The translations under genes were made by a program, and so were the position numbers. Below are positions 30,081-38,704 of a stretch of 64,000 nt of DNA, piece by piece; the first letter of the stretch is position 1, and every line of letters starts with the position of its first letter. The stretch spans positions 62,001-126,000 of the forward strand of contig NZ_BMVP01000013.1 of assembly GCF_014650775.1 (NCBI RefSeq), given 5' to 3'. The notes beneath the pieces were generated by a model, which was not told the origin of the DNA, searched no databases, and saw nothing but the letters and a program-made list of their open reading frames with translations. The DNA comes from Streptomyces cirratus. Its GTDB lineage: Bacteria; Actinomycetota; Actinomycetes; Streptomycetales; Streptomycetaceae.

Positions 30081-30094
30081 GAAACGATCGTTTC
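30081..30094. promoter_or_regulatory. Perfect palindrome upstream of the XRE gene
   Basis: GAAACGATCGTTTC is a perfect 14-bp palindrome. TTGCCC (30096-30101) and TCTAGT (30120-30125) lie just downstream at 18-base spacing and could form the promoter of the XRE-ImmA operon. The palindrome ends 1 base before this -35 box, so it is a good operator candidate, possibly for autoregulation. Confidence 0.45.
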
Positions 30095-30187
30095 GTTGCC
30101 CCGACTACCGTTTCCGTGGTCTAGTGATCGGCAGGTCAGGGGCCCACTCTGACCACGTCCTCCGTTCGTGTCCGATTTGGAGGGTCA

Positions 30188-30898
30188 ATGAGCGACGGGT
30201 ACGAGGACCTCGCCACGACCATCGACATCCTCGTGTGCCGAACGGGACTCGACCGACGGAGTCTGTTCGACCTCAAGGGGCTGTCCTTCCACACCTCGCT
30301 GCCGGAGGCCGACATCCGCAGGCTCCTGGACGGCGAGGAGCTGGAGGCCGCGGAGGTCGACCACCGGGAGGTGGCCCGGCGGATCCAGTTCTTGATGGAC
30401 ACGCGCCTCTGCCGGGAGGAGGGACCCGGGGGCGTCGTCTGGCAGCGCCAGTACACGGCGCCGGAGATCGCCGCCGGGATCGGTATGACTCCGCAGTGGC
30501 TCAACACCCTGCTCAGCCAGCGCAAGCACAGCTCGCCGAACCTCAAGCACGCCGGGCGGATAGCGCGGTTCTTCGGCGTGCCGGTCAACTTCTTCACCGA
30601 CGAGCCGGCGGAGGCGCTGAACCGGGTCCTGCGCGCCGAGGTGCTCCCGCAGCTGAACGCCTTCGTCGCCCATCCCCGTTCGACCGTCAGGAACCGCTAC
30701 GCCCTGGAGATCCAGCACCGGCTGGGCGACGTGGTGCTCGAGCCGCCCGTGGAGCGGGCGCTGATGCTCTTCGTCGACGGGATCGCGCGGGAGGAGGGCC
30801 CTGGTGGGCGAGCCGCCCGCAGTGGAGGAGACTCCGGAGGGCACGGCTCCTCCTCGGGTGACGCAGGACGGGTCTCTGCGGGCGCGCACCACTCCTAG
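30188..30898 (+). CDS. XRE-like helix-turn-helix regulator of the ImmA/IrrE module, copy 1
   Basis: 236 residues. The helix-turn-helix lies in the centre: YTAPEIAAGIGMTPQWLNTLLSQRKHSSPNLKHAGRIARFFGVPVNFF (positions ~96-143), the usual XRE layout with a terminal GVPVNFF turn. The first ~90 residues are an extra acidic helical part without a family I can name. The last ~40 residues are Gly/Ser-rich and likely disordered. The ATG at 30188 follows GGAGG at 7 bases. It is the first gene of a unit with a HEXXH metallopeptidase and two membrane proteins; in other XRE-ImmA pairs the peptidase inactivates the regulator. Confidence 0.78.
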   Translation: MSDGYEDLATTIDILVCRTGLDRRSLFDLKGLSFHTSLPEADIRRLLDGEELEAAEVDHREVARRIQFLMDTRLCREEGPGGVVWQRQYTAPEIAAGIGMTPQWLNTLLSQRKHSSPNLKHAGRIARFFGVPVNFFTDEPAEALNRVLRAEVLPQLNAFVAHPRSTVRNRYALEIQHRLGDVVLEPPVERALMLFVDGIAREEGPGGRAARSGGDSGGHGSSSGDAGRVSAGAHHS

Positions 30899-30926
30899 GC
30901 CACAACCGCAACAATGGGGACGTTTC

Positions 30927-31487
30927 ATGGGCAAGAGAAAGATGATCAAGCTGCGGAACGAGATTCTCGCGAACCTCGGCCGCCCGATCCCGTCGGATCC
31001 CGACGAACTCTTCGAGTCGCTCAGGCAATTCCTGGAGCGACGGTTCAACGAGGACCGCGGGAACGGAACGTACCGGCCGGTGCAGCTTCTCTTCCGTGAA
31101 TTCCCCGAGGACACCGCCAGTGGACTGACGCTCACCTTCGACGACCGGATGGTCATCGTGGTCGAGCGCCACACGACCACGCTCCATCAGCTGGTGATCC
31201 TCGCACACGAAATGTGGCACGCCCTGATGGGGAAGTGCCTCACGCACGGCGCACAGCCCGACGCGGTGTCCGCGGCCGCCCGCTCCCTGGGAGGGGAGCT
31301 GGAACACGAGGACATCCTCGCCCTCGCCGCGCGCACCCATTTCAACACCAAGGAGGAGAACGACGCCGAGGCGTTCGGGCTGCTCCTGGGAAGCAGCTGC
31401 CGGGAGATCCTCGAATCGGGCGCCGCCTCGCTCCCGAACACCGGTCTGGCCGGACGCATCCAGTCCAGCATGGGCCGGGGCTTTTGA
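30927..31487 (+). CDS. ImmA/IrrE-like metallopeptidase domain protein, copy 1
   Basis: 186 residues. HQLVILAHEMWHALMGK contains HEMWH, the zinc-binding HEXXH motif; ENDAEAFGLLLGSS further on is the usual third-ligand region of the ImmA/IrrE fold (E-x-x-A-x-x-F/L). Known members cleave XRE-type repressors after DNA damage or another signal. The ATG at 30927 has TGGGGA 6 bases before it. It lies 28 bases after the XRE gene and 2 bases before a membrane-protein gene, so the three are probably one operon. The trigger is unknown. Confidence 0.8.
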   Translation: MGKRKMIKLRNEILANLGRPIPSDPDELFESLRQFLERRFNEDRGNGTYRPVQLLFREFPEDTASGLTLTFDDRMVIVVERHTTTLHQLVILAHEMWHALMGKCLTHGAQPDAVSAAARSLGGELEHEDILALAARTHFNTKEENDAEAFGLLLGSSCREILESGAASLPNTGLAGRIQSSMGRGF

Positions 31488-31489
31488 GC

Positions 31490-32749
31490 ATGCAGGGGTC
31501 GGACTACTACATACCCGCGTTCGCGCTGGCCGTCGCGCTCGTGGTGAAACTTCCCTCTCTGTGGCACAGCCGAAGATCGCCGATGTCCCAGGCGATCTTC
31601 GTCATCATCGCCGCGTCGGCCGGGGGGTTCGTCTTCGCCGCGCCGCCGAGTGTCGAACGCGTCAACAGGCTGACGGGCGTCCCGAACGTCTCCGCCCTGA
31701 TCGTCTACTGCTTCCTGTCGTGCCTGTCCTGCGCTTCGATGGTCCTCCTCCTGCACTGGCGCGGTGGCCCCGAAGCGGCCGTCCGCAGGCAGACCAGGAT
31801 GTGGATCGCCGCTACCGCCGGAGTCATCTCGACGTTCTGCGTCCTGTTCGCGCTCAGCGACATACCGGCGGAGCGGCCCCGCGACCTCGACACCTTCTAC
31901 GCGACCACCCCCTTCATCGGCGAGATGATCCTGCTGTACCTGACGGCTCACGCGGCCACCGCCACGGTCGTGATGACGAAGTGCTGGCGGTGGTCGGCCG
32001 AACTCCGGGCGGTGAAGGCGGGCTGGACCCGGTGGGGCCTGCTCACCCTGGTGACGGCCTTCGGCCTGGGCCTGTCCTTCGCGCTGCTCAAGTTCGCCGC
32101 CGTGGGTGCCCGCTGGGCCGGAACCGACGCCCTGGACGTGCTCAGCACCGAGATCGCCCCGCCCCTCGCGGGTATGGGCGCCCTCATAACCACCGTCGGA
32201 TTCCTCATTCCGGTCGTCGGGCCGCGACTGGAGTCGATGTGGGACGCGTGGCGCGCCTACCGGCTCATGGAGCCTCTGTGGCGCGCCCTGGAGCCCTGGG
32301 TCGGCGACGGGGCTCCCATGCGGATCGCCAGGACCTCGTCCCTGGAGATGAGAGCCACCCTCAGGGCCACGGAGATCGCCGATCGCCTGCTGAACCTGGC
32401 GCCCCATCTCGATGCCACGCACCGTGCGGCGGCCGAGCGCTATGCGACGGCCCGGGGTCTCGAACTCGAAGCTGCCCTGATCGTGGCAGAGGCGGCCACG
32501 ATCAGGGCAGCCCTCGCCTGCACGCCGGTCAGCGGCGGTCCTGTGGCCGGCGGTGCTGTGGCCGGCGGTCCTGTGGCGTGCACCCCGCCGGGCCCTGAGC
32601 GGCCGTCGGCGGATGACAGCGCGGAGGTCCCCGGTCCGCTCCCGATACGGATCTCCGGGACGAACGGACTCGCGGAACTCAGCCGCCACTTCTCCAGGAT
32701 CCACCCCACGGACCTCCTGGTCGACGCCGCCCACTCGGAGAGCAACTGA
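31490..32749 (+). CDS. MAB_1171c-like membrane protein, copy 1a
   Basis: 419 residues. About seven hydrophobic segments fill residues 8-240 (YYIPAFALAVALVVKLPSLW, then MSQAIFVIIAASAGGFVF and so on), with RPRDLDTFYATTPFIGEMILLYLTAH as the conserved loop and helix. The remaining ~180 residues are soluble and helical, with MEPLWRALEPW and a conserved RATEIADRLLNLAPHLD block. This resembles the MAB_1171c family of putative transporters, known mainly as neighbours of XRE/ImmA genes. A short Gly/Ala/Val repeat (GGPVAGGAVAGGPVA) near residue 350 comes from a tandem DNA repeat. A sensor or channel role for the module is possible; no function is established. Confidence 0.72.
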   Translation: MQGSDYYIPAFALAVALVVKLPSLWHSRRSPMSQAIFVIIAASAGGFVFAAPPSVERVNRLTGVPNVSALIVYCFLSCLSCASMVLLLHWRGGPEAAVRRQTRMWIAATAGVISTFCVLFALSDIPAERPRDLDTFYATTPFIGEMILLYLTAHAATATVVMTKCWRWSAELRAVKAGWTRWGLLTLVTAFGLGLSFALLKFAAVGARWAGTDALDVLSTEIAPPLAGMGALITTVGFLIPVVGPRLESMWDAWRAYRLMEPLWRALEPWVGDGAPMRIARTSSLEMRATLRATEIADRLLNLAPHLDATHRAAAERYATARGLELEAALIVAEAATIRAALACTPVSGGPVAGGAVAGGPVACTPPGPERPSADDSAEVPGPLPIRISGTNGLAELSRHFSRIHPTDLLVDAAHSESN

Positions 32750-32780
32750 TCATGCACACTCGTCCCCGCGGTGGCCGCCG

Positions 32781-33962
32781 GTGAGCGCGGGCACCGCATT
32801 CCTCGGCTCGGCCGGCGTGCTCCTGATCGTCACGCTCATCAAGCTCTGGGCCTTGCGCAAGAACCCCAACGACCCGATCCTGCGAGCCGTCTGCGGGACG
32901 CTGTTCATCGGGGCGCTCCTCTTCGTCACCGCGGCTCCGCCCCATTTGGCCAAGATCAACAACTGGTTCGGCACGCCCAACATCGCGGCGCCGATCGTGT
33001 ACTGCATCCTCACGGCGTTCGACGCCGTCAACATCGTCTTGTTGATCCACTGGCGCGGGAACGACGACGCGGCGCGCACCCGGCGACAGACCCGGCTGTG
33101 TCTGACCGCGTACGTGGCGGTGATGGCGGCGATCGTGCTCCTCTTCACGATGGGCGACGCACCCGTAGAGCGGCTGCGCGACCTCGACACGTACTACGCC
33201 AACACGCCGTTCATCCGCGAGATGATCGTGCTCTACCTGGCGGCGCACACGGTCGCGGCAGTCACCATGACGGTGCTGTGCTGGCGGTGGTCGCGCCAGG
33301 TGCCCGGCAGCCTGCGTCTGGGGCTGCTCACCATCGCGGCCGGTTCGTCCTCCGCGTTCCTCTACGACCTGCTCAAGTACACGGCCATCGTGGCCCGCTG
33401 GTCGGGCGCGAACCTCGACTGGCTCAGTACCCACGCCGCTTTCTCGCTGGCCGGTGTCTCCGCGCTCCTGGTCGCCGCCGGTTTCCTCATTCCTCCGCTC
33501 GGGCAAGGGGCCAGTTCCCGGTGGGGGATGTTCCAGCAGTTCCAGCGGCTCAAGCCGCTCTGGCTGGAAATCCAGTCGGAGATCCCCCGCACGTGCCCGA
33601 AGCCCATGAGCTGGTGGCGGTCGATGGACCTGCGCCTGATGCAGCGGGAGCGGGACATCCACGACGCCGTCCTGAGGCTCGGCCCCTATTTCGACGCGTC
33701 GACCGGCAAGAGGGTCTACGCGGAGGCCCTGGCCGAACACGCCGAACGCCGCCGGGCGCGCGGGGAGGCCGACGCCTCGGTGATCGCCGGCGCCGTCATC
33801 GCCAAGGCGACCGCGCGGCCGGCGGTCAGTCCCGAGGACAGGTGGATGCTGACCTCCACCGAGGACCCCGAAGACCTCGTCAGGATGTCCGACGCGCTGG
33901 CCCGCTCCCCTCGGGTCCAGGCGATCCGGCGGTGGGCCGCGCTCGTGGGGAGCCGCGGCTGA
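32781..33962 (+). CDS. MAB_1171c-like membrane protein, copy 1b
   Basis: 393 residues, a tandem paralogue of the preceding gene: LRDLDTYYANTPFIREMIVLYLAAH corresponds to the same loop and helix, KINNWFGTPNIAAPIVYCILTAFD to the same early segment, and LKPLWLEIQSEIPRTCP plus RDIHDAVLRLGPYFD to the soluble part. The GTG at 32781 is the only start that fits; its ribosome site is weak. A ten-codon mini-ORF (ATG at 32752) ends exactly over this GTG, so the gene could be translationally coupled to a leader peptide. Duplicated membrane subunits suggest a hetero-oligomer. Confidence 0.72.
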   Translation: MSAGTAFLGSAGVLLIVTLIKLWALRKNPNDPILRAVCGTLFIGALLFVTAAPPHLAKINNWFGTPNIAAPIVYCILTAFDAVNIVLLIHWRGNDDAARTRRQTRLCLTAYVAVMAAIVLLFTMGDAPVERLRDLDTYYANTPFIREMIVLYLAAHTVAAVTMTVLCWRWSRQVPGSLRLGLLTIAAGSSSAFLYDLLKYTAIVARWSGANLDWLSTHAAFSLAGVSALLVAAGFLIPPLGQGASSRWGMFQQFQRLKPLWLEIQSEIPRTCPKPMSWWRSMDLRLMQRERDIHDAVLRLGPYFDASTGKRVYAEALAEHAERRRARGEADASVIAGAVIAKATARPAVSPEDRWMLTSTEDPEDLVRMSDALARSPRVQAIRRWAALVGSRG

Positions 33963-34062
33963 CTCGCGAGGCGTCGCGGGCAGGGGCCCTGGCCGCTCGG
34001 CGCGCGCCCGGGACGCCGGACCCGGTGACGCGGCCATGCGGCCTCTGACGAACGATCTCCAC

Positions 34063-34160
34063 TGCACTTCACGTCTCCACCGCACTCACGTCTCCACCGC
34101 ACTCACATCTCCAGCGCGCCCACATCTCCAGCGCTCTCACATCTCCAGCGCTGACATCGC
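34063..34160. repeat. 17-bp tandem repeat array
   Basis: Four exact-length 17-base units of the form CGCNCTCACRTCTCCAS run head to tail from 34081 to 34148, with degraded units on both sides. Units match at 13-16 of 17 positions. The array fills the interval between the membrane-protein gene and the OYE gene. No spacers are present, so it is not CRISPR-like. Confidence 0.8.
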
Positions 34161-34233
34161 CCCCGCACAGGCGACAGGACCAGAACCGAAACCGACCGCG
34201 CGTCGTCAGGGACGAGATCCAGGAGGAACTCCC

Positions 34234-35496
34234 ATGCACCTTTTCGCGCCTCTTGAACTGCCCAACGGATCCTGTCTGCCGAACCGGGTGGCGAAGGCCG
34301 CCATGGAAGAGAGCTTGGCCCGCCAGCCCGGACAGCTGCCGGGGCCGGAGATCGAGGAGCTCTACCGCCGCTGGGCCCGGGGTGGAAGCGGCCTCATCAT
34401 CACGGGCAACGTCATGGTGGACAGACGGGCCCTGACCTCACCGCGAACCGTCGTCCTCGACGCCGGGACGCCCCTCGAGCCGTTTCGCCGCTGGGCCGCG
34501 GCCGCCGGATCAGCCGGCGGGCACGTGTGGATGCAGATCAACCACCCGGGCCGCCAAGTCCGCTCCGACCTGCCCGGCGTCGCCTGGGCGCCCTCCGAGG
34601 TCGCCGTGAGCCTGGGCAAGCACACCTCCGCTTTTGCGCGCCCCACGGCCATGGACGAGGCGGACATCGCAGCCACCACAGCCCGCTTCGCCACCACAGC
34701 CCGGCTCGCCGAGGAGGCCGGCTTCCACGGCGTCCAGATCCACGCCGCCCACGGCTACCTCCTGAGCCAGTTCCTGTCCCCGCTGGTCAACAGGCGGAGC
34801 GACCGTTGGGGCGGCAGTCTGGAGAACCGGGCCAGACTGCTCATAGAGATCGTGAAGGCCGTCCGCGCCCAGGTGTCCGAGAGCTTCGCCGTGGGCGTCA
34901 AGATCAACACGGCCGACTTCCAGCGCGGCGGCTTCGACACGGACGAAGTGGCGCAGGTCCTCGGGTTCCTGGACGGGCTCGGCGTGGATCTCGTGGAACT
35001 CTCCGGCGGCAGCATGGAGAGCGCGGCGACCATGGGCCGTACCGCCGACGAGACCATGCTGGACAGGGAGGCGTACTTCCTGTCCCTGGCCGAACGGCTC
35101 GTCGAAGTCGCCTCCGTGCCGCTCATGCTGACGGGCGGGATCTGCCGCCGCGCGACCGCCGAACGGGTCCTGGAGCGGGGGTTCGCCGTGGCCGGCGTGG
35201 CCACGGCCCTCGCCCTGTGTCCCGACCTGCCGGCCCGGTGGCAGGCGGGCGAGGACGCGCACGTCCCGCCGCCCCGGCTCGGCTGGAAGGACCAGGACCT
35301 CGCCAGCGCCGCCGTCCTGGCCATCGTCCGAGCCCACATGAGCCGCCTCGTGCGGGGCAGCAGGCCCCGGCCGAGGATCCCCTCGTCGTTCGTCTTCGCC
35401 CTGGACACGCTGCGCAGCCGGGGCAGCGTGCGGGCCTACGGGACCTGGCTGGCCGCGAACCCGGCACCGGACGCGACGTCAGCGGTGCAGGGCTGA
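34234..35496 (+). CDS. Old Yellow Enzyme-family NADH:flavin oxidoreductase
   Basis: A 420-residue TIM barrel. HVWMQINHPGRQ matches the conserved OYE strand, GFHGVQIHAAHGYLLSQFLSPLVNRRSDRWGGSLENR (positions ~167-203) holds the His-x-x-His/Asn substrate and FMN contacts and the RTDxYGGS-like phosphate loop, and PLMLTGGICRRATAERVL is the FMN-phosphate strand. OYEs reduce activated C=C bonds or nitro compounds with NAD(P)H. The ATG at 34234 follows a perfect AGGAGG. It is separated from the upstream module by a repeat array and appears monocistronic. Substrate unknown. Confidence 0.9.
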   Translation: MHLFAPLELPNGSCLPNRVAKAAMEESLARQPGQLPGPEIEELYRRWARGGSGLIITGNVMVDRRALTSPRTVVLDAGTPLEPFRRWAAAAGSAGGHVWMQINHPGRQVRSDLPGVAWAPSEVAVSLGKHTSAFARPTAMDEADIAATTARFATTARLAEEAGFHGVQIHAAHGYLLSQFLSPLVNRRSDRWGGSLENRARLLIEIVKAVRAQVSESFAVGVKINTADFQRGGFDTDEVAQVLGFLDGLGVDLVELSGGSMESAATMGRTADETMLDREAYFLSLAERLVEVASVPLMLTGGICRRATAERVLERGFAVAGVATALALCPDLPARWQAGEDAHVPPPRLGWKDQDLASAAVLAIVRAHMSRLVRGSRPRPRIPSSFVFALDTLRSRGSVRAYGTWLAANPAPDATSAVQG

Positions 35497-35531
35497 GGAC
35501 TGAGTACTGAGGACTGAGGACTGAGGGCTGA
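35490..35531. repeat. 7-bp CTGA tandem repeat at the OYE gene end
   Basis: Six consecutive 7-base units ending in CTGA (GGACTGA three times, with variants GTACTGA and GGGCTGA) begin over the OYE stop codon. The repeat provides TGA codons in several frames. Confidence 0.75.
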
Positions 35532-35672
35532 CAGCAGCCGGCAGCGGCTTGCCCTGCCGGGCATACGGGCCGATCAACGGCCGGGCGCGGTCAGGCGAGG
35601 TCCGGGCTACTCAGGCGCAGGTGAGTACGTGCGCTCTGCTCTGATGCCGGGGCGGACCGGGACGCTTGCGCC

Positions 35673-36089
35673 ATGCGCCGAAATCCACTGCGTCGTCCCG
35701 CGCCCTTGCTGATGCTGTTTCTCATTGCGGCCGCGGCATGGGCCGCCTGGCTGGGCTGGGACCAGCACCGTGACGTGCATCCCGACGGCTCGGTCTCGGG
35801 CCCGTACGAGGCATGGCAGGTGATCGGGCTGGTGCTGACCCTCCTGCCACCGGTGTACTGGGCTGCTTCCCGGCGACACGTCGTGGGCGCCGTGTTCGGC
35901 ACCACGGCCGGTGTGACCACCGCCGCCTGCTACGACTGGTCGGACGACTCCAGCGGACTCTTCCTCATCGGCGTGGGCCTGGTCATGACCTCGTGCCTCC
36001 TGGCCACCTTCGCACTCTGCGCCGTGGTGACCATCCGCAGGGGTGAGGGAGGCTTCCGCGGCGACCGGCCCGGGTCTGCTCGCCCATGA
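35673..36089 (+). CDS. Small membrane protein of unknown function
   Basis: 138 residues with about four hydrophobic segments (LLMLFLIAAAAWAAWLGW, WQVIGLVLTLLPPVYW, VVGAVFGTTAGVTTA and LFLIGVGLVMTSCLLATFALCAVV) and short charged ends. The N-terminus is basic (MRRNPLRRP), consistent with the inside-positive rule. I do not recognise a family. It has no close operon partner; the vWA gene follows 128 bases later. Coding is supported by a clear alternation of hydrophobic and polar parts. Confidence 0.65.
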   Translation: MRRNPLRRPAPLLMLFLIAAAAWAAWLGWDQHRDVHPDGSVSGPYEAWQVIGLVLTLLPPVYWAASRRHVVGAVFGTTAGVTTAACYDWSDDSSGLFLIGVGLVMTSCLLATFALCAVVTIRRGEGGFRGDRPGSARP

Positions 36090-36217
36090 CCTGCTCTACC
36101 TGCGGCTGTTCACCGGCCCACCGTCGCGCGCACCCGAGCCCCTCGGTGACGGCAAGATCGATTGTCAGTGGTGGGTGAGAAGGTAGGAGCATCCAGTCGG
36201 GAAAAGGGGGAGCGGTC

Positions 36218-37258
36218 ATGTCCGGAAGCCAGAATTACATCAATCACGTTGCTCTTGTGTTGGATGCCAGTTCGTCCATGTCGCACCTGAGCCGAAAGGT
36301 CATTGATGTCGCGGACCAGCAGATCGCGTATCTGGCCCGCCGGTCGAAGGAGCTGGACCAGGAAACCCGCGTCACGGTGTACGTCTTCTCGGGCAAGGTG
36401 GAGTGCGTCATCTATGACAAGGACGTGCTGCGAATGCCGTCCCTGAAGCAGTTGTACCGGGTCGGCGGAATGACCGCTCTGCTGGCTGCCACCTTGAAGT
36501 CGCAGCGGGAGCTGGCGCAGACGGCGCAGATCTACGGCGACCACAGCTTCCTGACGTTCGTTCTGACCGACGGCCAGGAGAACGCCAGTCATCACTGCCC
36601 GGATGCCCCTTCCCGGGACCCGCTTGAGCTCACGCGGGCCGTGGCGGAGTTGGTCGAGACGCAGGAGGACAACTGGACCCTGGCCGTCCTCGTGCCGGAC
36701 CAGATGGGCAAGCGCGAGGCCATGCAGTGCGGTTTCCCCAAGAACAACATCGCGATTTGGGACGCCACCAGCACTCAGGGCCTGGAAGAAGCCGGGCAAG
36801 TGATCCAGCAGGCTACCGAGAAATTCATGGTCGGCCGCACCCGTGGGATCCGGGGATCCAGGGCGGTGTTCTCCACGGGTGCGGAAACCGTCAACAAGGA
36901 CACCATCAAGGCTGCCGGTCTCACCCCGGTAAATCCGGCCGAATACCAGCTCGTTCCGGTGGCCCGCGAAGCGGTGATACGGGACTGGGTCGTCGAAAGC
37001 GGCCACACTTACCGCACCGGTGGTGCTTTCTACCAGCTCAGCAAGTCGGAGAAAGTGCAGGCGCGGAAGCAGATCGCGGTGCTGGAGAAGAAGACGGACC
37101 GGGTCTACACGGGGCCGGAGGCCCGGGCGCTGCTGGGCCTGCCGGACGCGGAAGTGCGGGTCAAGCCCGACCACAACGACGACTTCACCATCTTCGTGCA
37201 GAGCACCAGCGTGAACCGGAAGCTGGTGCCGAACACGCGGCTGCTGCTCATGAACTGA
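36218..37258 (+). CDS. von Willebrand factor A-domain protein
   Basis: 346 residues. The vWA domain covers residues ~8-215: HVALVLDASSSMSH is the MIDAS motif (DxSxS), GGMTALLAA carries the later Thr, and FVLTDGQENAS the Asp-containing strand. The C-terminal ~130 residues (DWVVESGHTYRTGGAFYQLSKSEKVQ onward) are a separate part seen in phage- and conflict-associated vWA proteins, but I cannot name it. No signal peptide, so it is likely cytoplasmic. The ATG has GGGGGAG 7 bases upstream. It is followed by a hairpin terminator and stands alone, without the MoxR ATPase that often accompanies vWA proteins. Confidence 0.8.
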   Translation: MSGSQNYINHVALVLDASSSMSHLSRKVIDVADQQIAYLARRSKELDQETRVTVYVFSGKVECVIYDKDVLRMPSLKQLYRVGGMTALLAATLKSQRELAQTAQIYGDHSFLTFVLTDGQENASHHCPDAPSRDPLELTRAVAELVETQEDNWTLAVLVPDQMGKREAMQCGFPKNNIAIWDATSTQGLEEAGQVIQQATEKFMVGRTRGIRGSRAVFSTGAETVNKDTIKAAGLTPVNPAEYQLVPVAREAVIRDWVVESGHTYRTGGAFYQLSKSEKVQARKQIAVLEKKTDRVYTGPEARALLGLPDAEVRVKPDHNDDFTIFVQSTSVNRKLVPNTRLLLMN

Positions 37259-37268
37259 CGCCGTGCGA

Positions 37269-37293
37269 AACCCGCCGGTGCGGTCGGCGGGTT
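37269..37293 (+). terminator. Terminator after the vWA gene
   Basis: AACCCGCCG (37269-37277) and CGGCGGGTT (37285-37293) form a perfect 9-bp stem with a 7-base loop, 10 bases after the vWA stop codon. Confidence 0.7.
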
Positions 37294-37602
37294 GCTCCAC
37301 CCTGCTGCGCCGTGAGGCGCCCGGGCATGGCGCTGATCCCTGATACCGACGTCAGGCGTGCAGTGGGAGACGGCTGCGTCGCCAGGTCGTTCCGGTCAGC
37401 CCGGGCCAAGTGGTCGGCGCGGTCACCCTTGGACCGGTTCACGTGCGGGCGCGGCCTCATGCCGCTGTCCTCGTTCCGGTGCCGGCGGACGAACGGTCCG
37501 GGACCGACATGCTGGGGGGTGGCAGCGGGCTCTGGGGTTGCTTCTGATCCGGCCGGGCGGGTGGGATGTAAGGCGACGGCGAGGCGTAACGAATCTTGTG
37601 AG
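37294..37602. other. Intergenic stretch before the second cluster
   Basis: About 310 bases with no convincing coding pattern. The downstream end runs into the operator-like element at 37603 that precedes the aldo/keto reductase gene. Confidence 0.45.
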
Positions 37603-37618
37603 TATAAGATGTCGTATA
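37603..37618. promoter_or_regulatory. Candidate MarR operator upstream of the first aldo/keto reductase
   Basis: TATAAGATGTCGTATA matches the reverse strand of the element before the MFS gene (43225-43240) at 14 of 16 positions. It is a near-palindrome of the form ATAAGA-N2-TCNTAT and lies 60 bases before the GTG start, in an unusually AT-rich spot. The MarR-family gene at 39244 is the best candidate for the binding protein. Confidence 0.6.
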
Positions 37619-37677
37619 GCCTTCGGCCGCCGCCGGGTGTGGGGGGCGCGGGTCTCATACCGACGGAAGGGGAAGCT

Positions 37678-38703
37678 GTGCGCACGACCACTCTCGGACG
37701 TACCGGCATCACGGTCAGCCGGATCGCTCTGGGCACGATGATGCTCGGGGCCTGGGGGAACCGGGATCACGAGGACGGGGAGCGGCTGATCCGTACGGCC
37801 TTGGACGCCGGGGTCAACTTCGTCGACACCGCGGACATGTACTCGGCCGGGGAGTCGGAGGAGATCGTCGGCAAGGCACTGAAGGGGCGGCGGGACGAGG
37901 TCGTGCTCGCGACCAAGGTGCATTTCCCGATGGGCGGGGGCGGGAACCGGCAGGGCAACTCGCGGCGCTGGATCCGGCAGGCCGTCGAGGGGAGTCTGCG
38001 GCGCCTGGACACGGACCGCATCGACTTGTACCAGGTGCACCGGCCCGATCCCTCGACGGACATCGACGAGACGCTCTCGGTCCTGTCCGACCTGGTGAGG
38101 GAGGGGAAGGTGCTGGCCATCGGGAGCTCGGACTTCCCGGCGGAGCAGATCGTGGAGGCCCGCTGGACGGCCGAGCGGCGCGGGCACGTGCCGTTCCACA
38201 CCGAGCAGCCGCCGTACTCCGTCCTCATGCGGGGTGCGGAGCGTTCGGTGCTGCCGACGGCGCAGAAGTACGGTGTCGGCGTCCTGACCTGGAGTCCGCT
38301 GGCCAGTGGCTGGCTCACCGGGAAGTACCGCCGTGGTGGGCCGCTGGAGCTCAACGAGTTCCGGCGCGATCTCATCCCGCACAAGTTCGACCAGAGCCTG
38401 CCGGGCAACGTCCGCAAGTACGAGGTGGTCGAGGAGCTGCTGCGGCTCGCCGATGACGCGGGGCTGTCCCTCACCCACCTCGCGCTCGCCTTCGTGCTGA
38501 GCCATCCGGCCGTCGACAGCGCCGTGATCGGCCCGCGCACCACGGACCAGCTCGAAGACCTGCTGGCAGCCGCCGACGTGGAACTGGACGACGCCGTGCT
38601 GGACCGGATCGACGAGCTGGTCCCGCCCGGCAGCGACCTCAACCCGGCGGACGCCGACTACACACCGCCGCAGCTGGCGGACCCGTCGCTGCGCAGGCGC
38701 TGA
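37678..38703 (+). CDS. Aldo/keto reductase 1
   Basis: A 341-residue AKR with the standard (beta/alpha)8 landmarks: MYSAGESEEIVGKALKG (Tyr in the DTADMY motif), LATKVHF (Lys), LYQVHRPDP (His) and the cofactor-binding C-terminal HPAVDSAVIGPRTTDQLEDLL. It would reduce a keto or aldehyde group with NADPH. The GTG at 37678 is preceded by GGAAGGGGAAG. An operator-like element stands upstream, shared with the MFS gene of the same cluster. It begins the rightward unit that continues with the zinc-ribbon protein and MarR. Confidence 0.88.
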   Translation: MRTTTLGRTGITVSRIALGTMMLGAWGNRDHEDGERLIRTALDAGVNFVDTADMYSAGESEEIVGKALKGRRDEVVLATKVHFPMGGGGNRQGNSRRWIRQAVEGSLRRLDTDRIDLYQVHRPDPSTDIDETLSVLSDLVREGKVLAIGSSDFPAEQIVEARWTAERRGHVPFHTEQPPYSVLMRGAERSVLPTAQKYGVGVLTWSPLASGWLTGKYRRGGPLELNEFRRDLIPHKFDQSLPGNVRKYEVVEELLRLADDAGLSLTHLALAFVLSHPAVDSAVIGPRTTDQLEDLLAAADVELDDAVLDRIDELVPPGSDLNPADADYTPPQLADPSLRRR

Positions 38704-38704
38704 C

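Noticed and set aside
34063..34160. CRISPR array
   Set aside because: The repeats are 17 bases, directly adjacent without spacers, and no cas genes are nearby.
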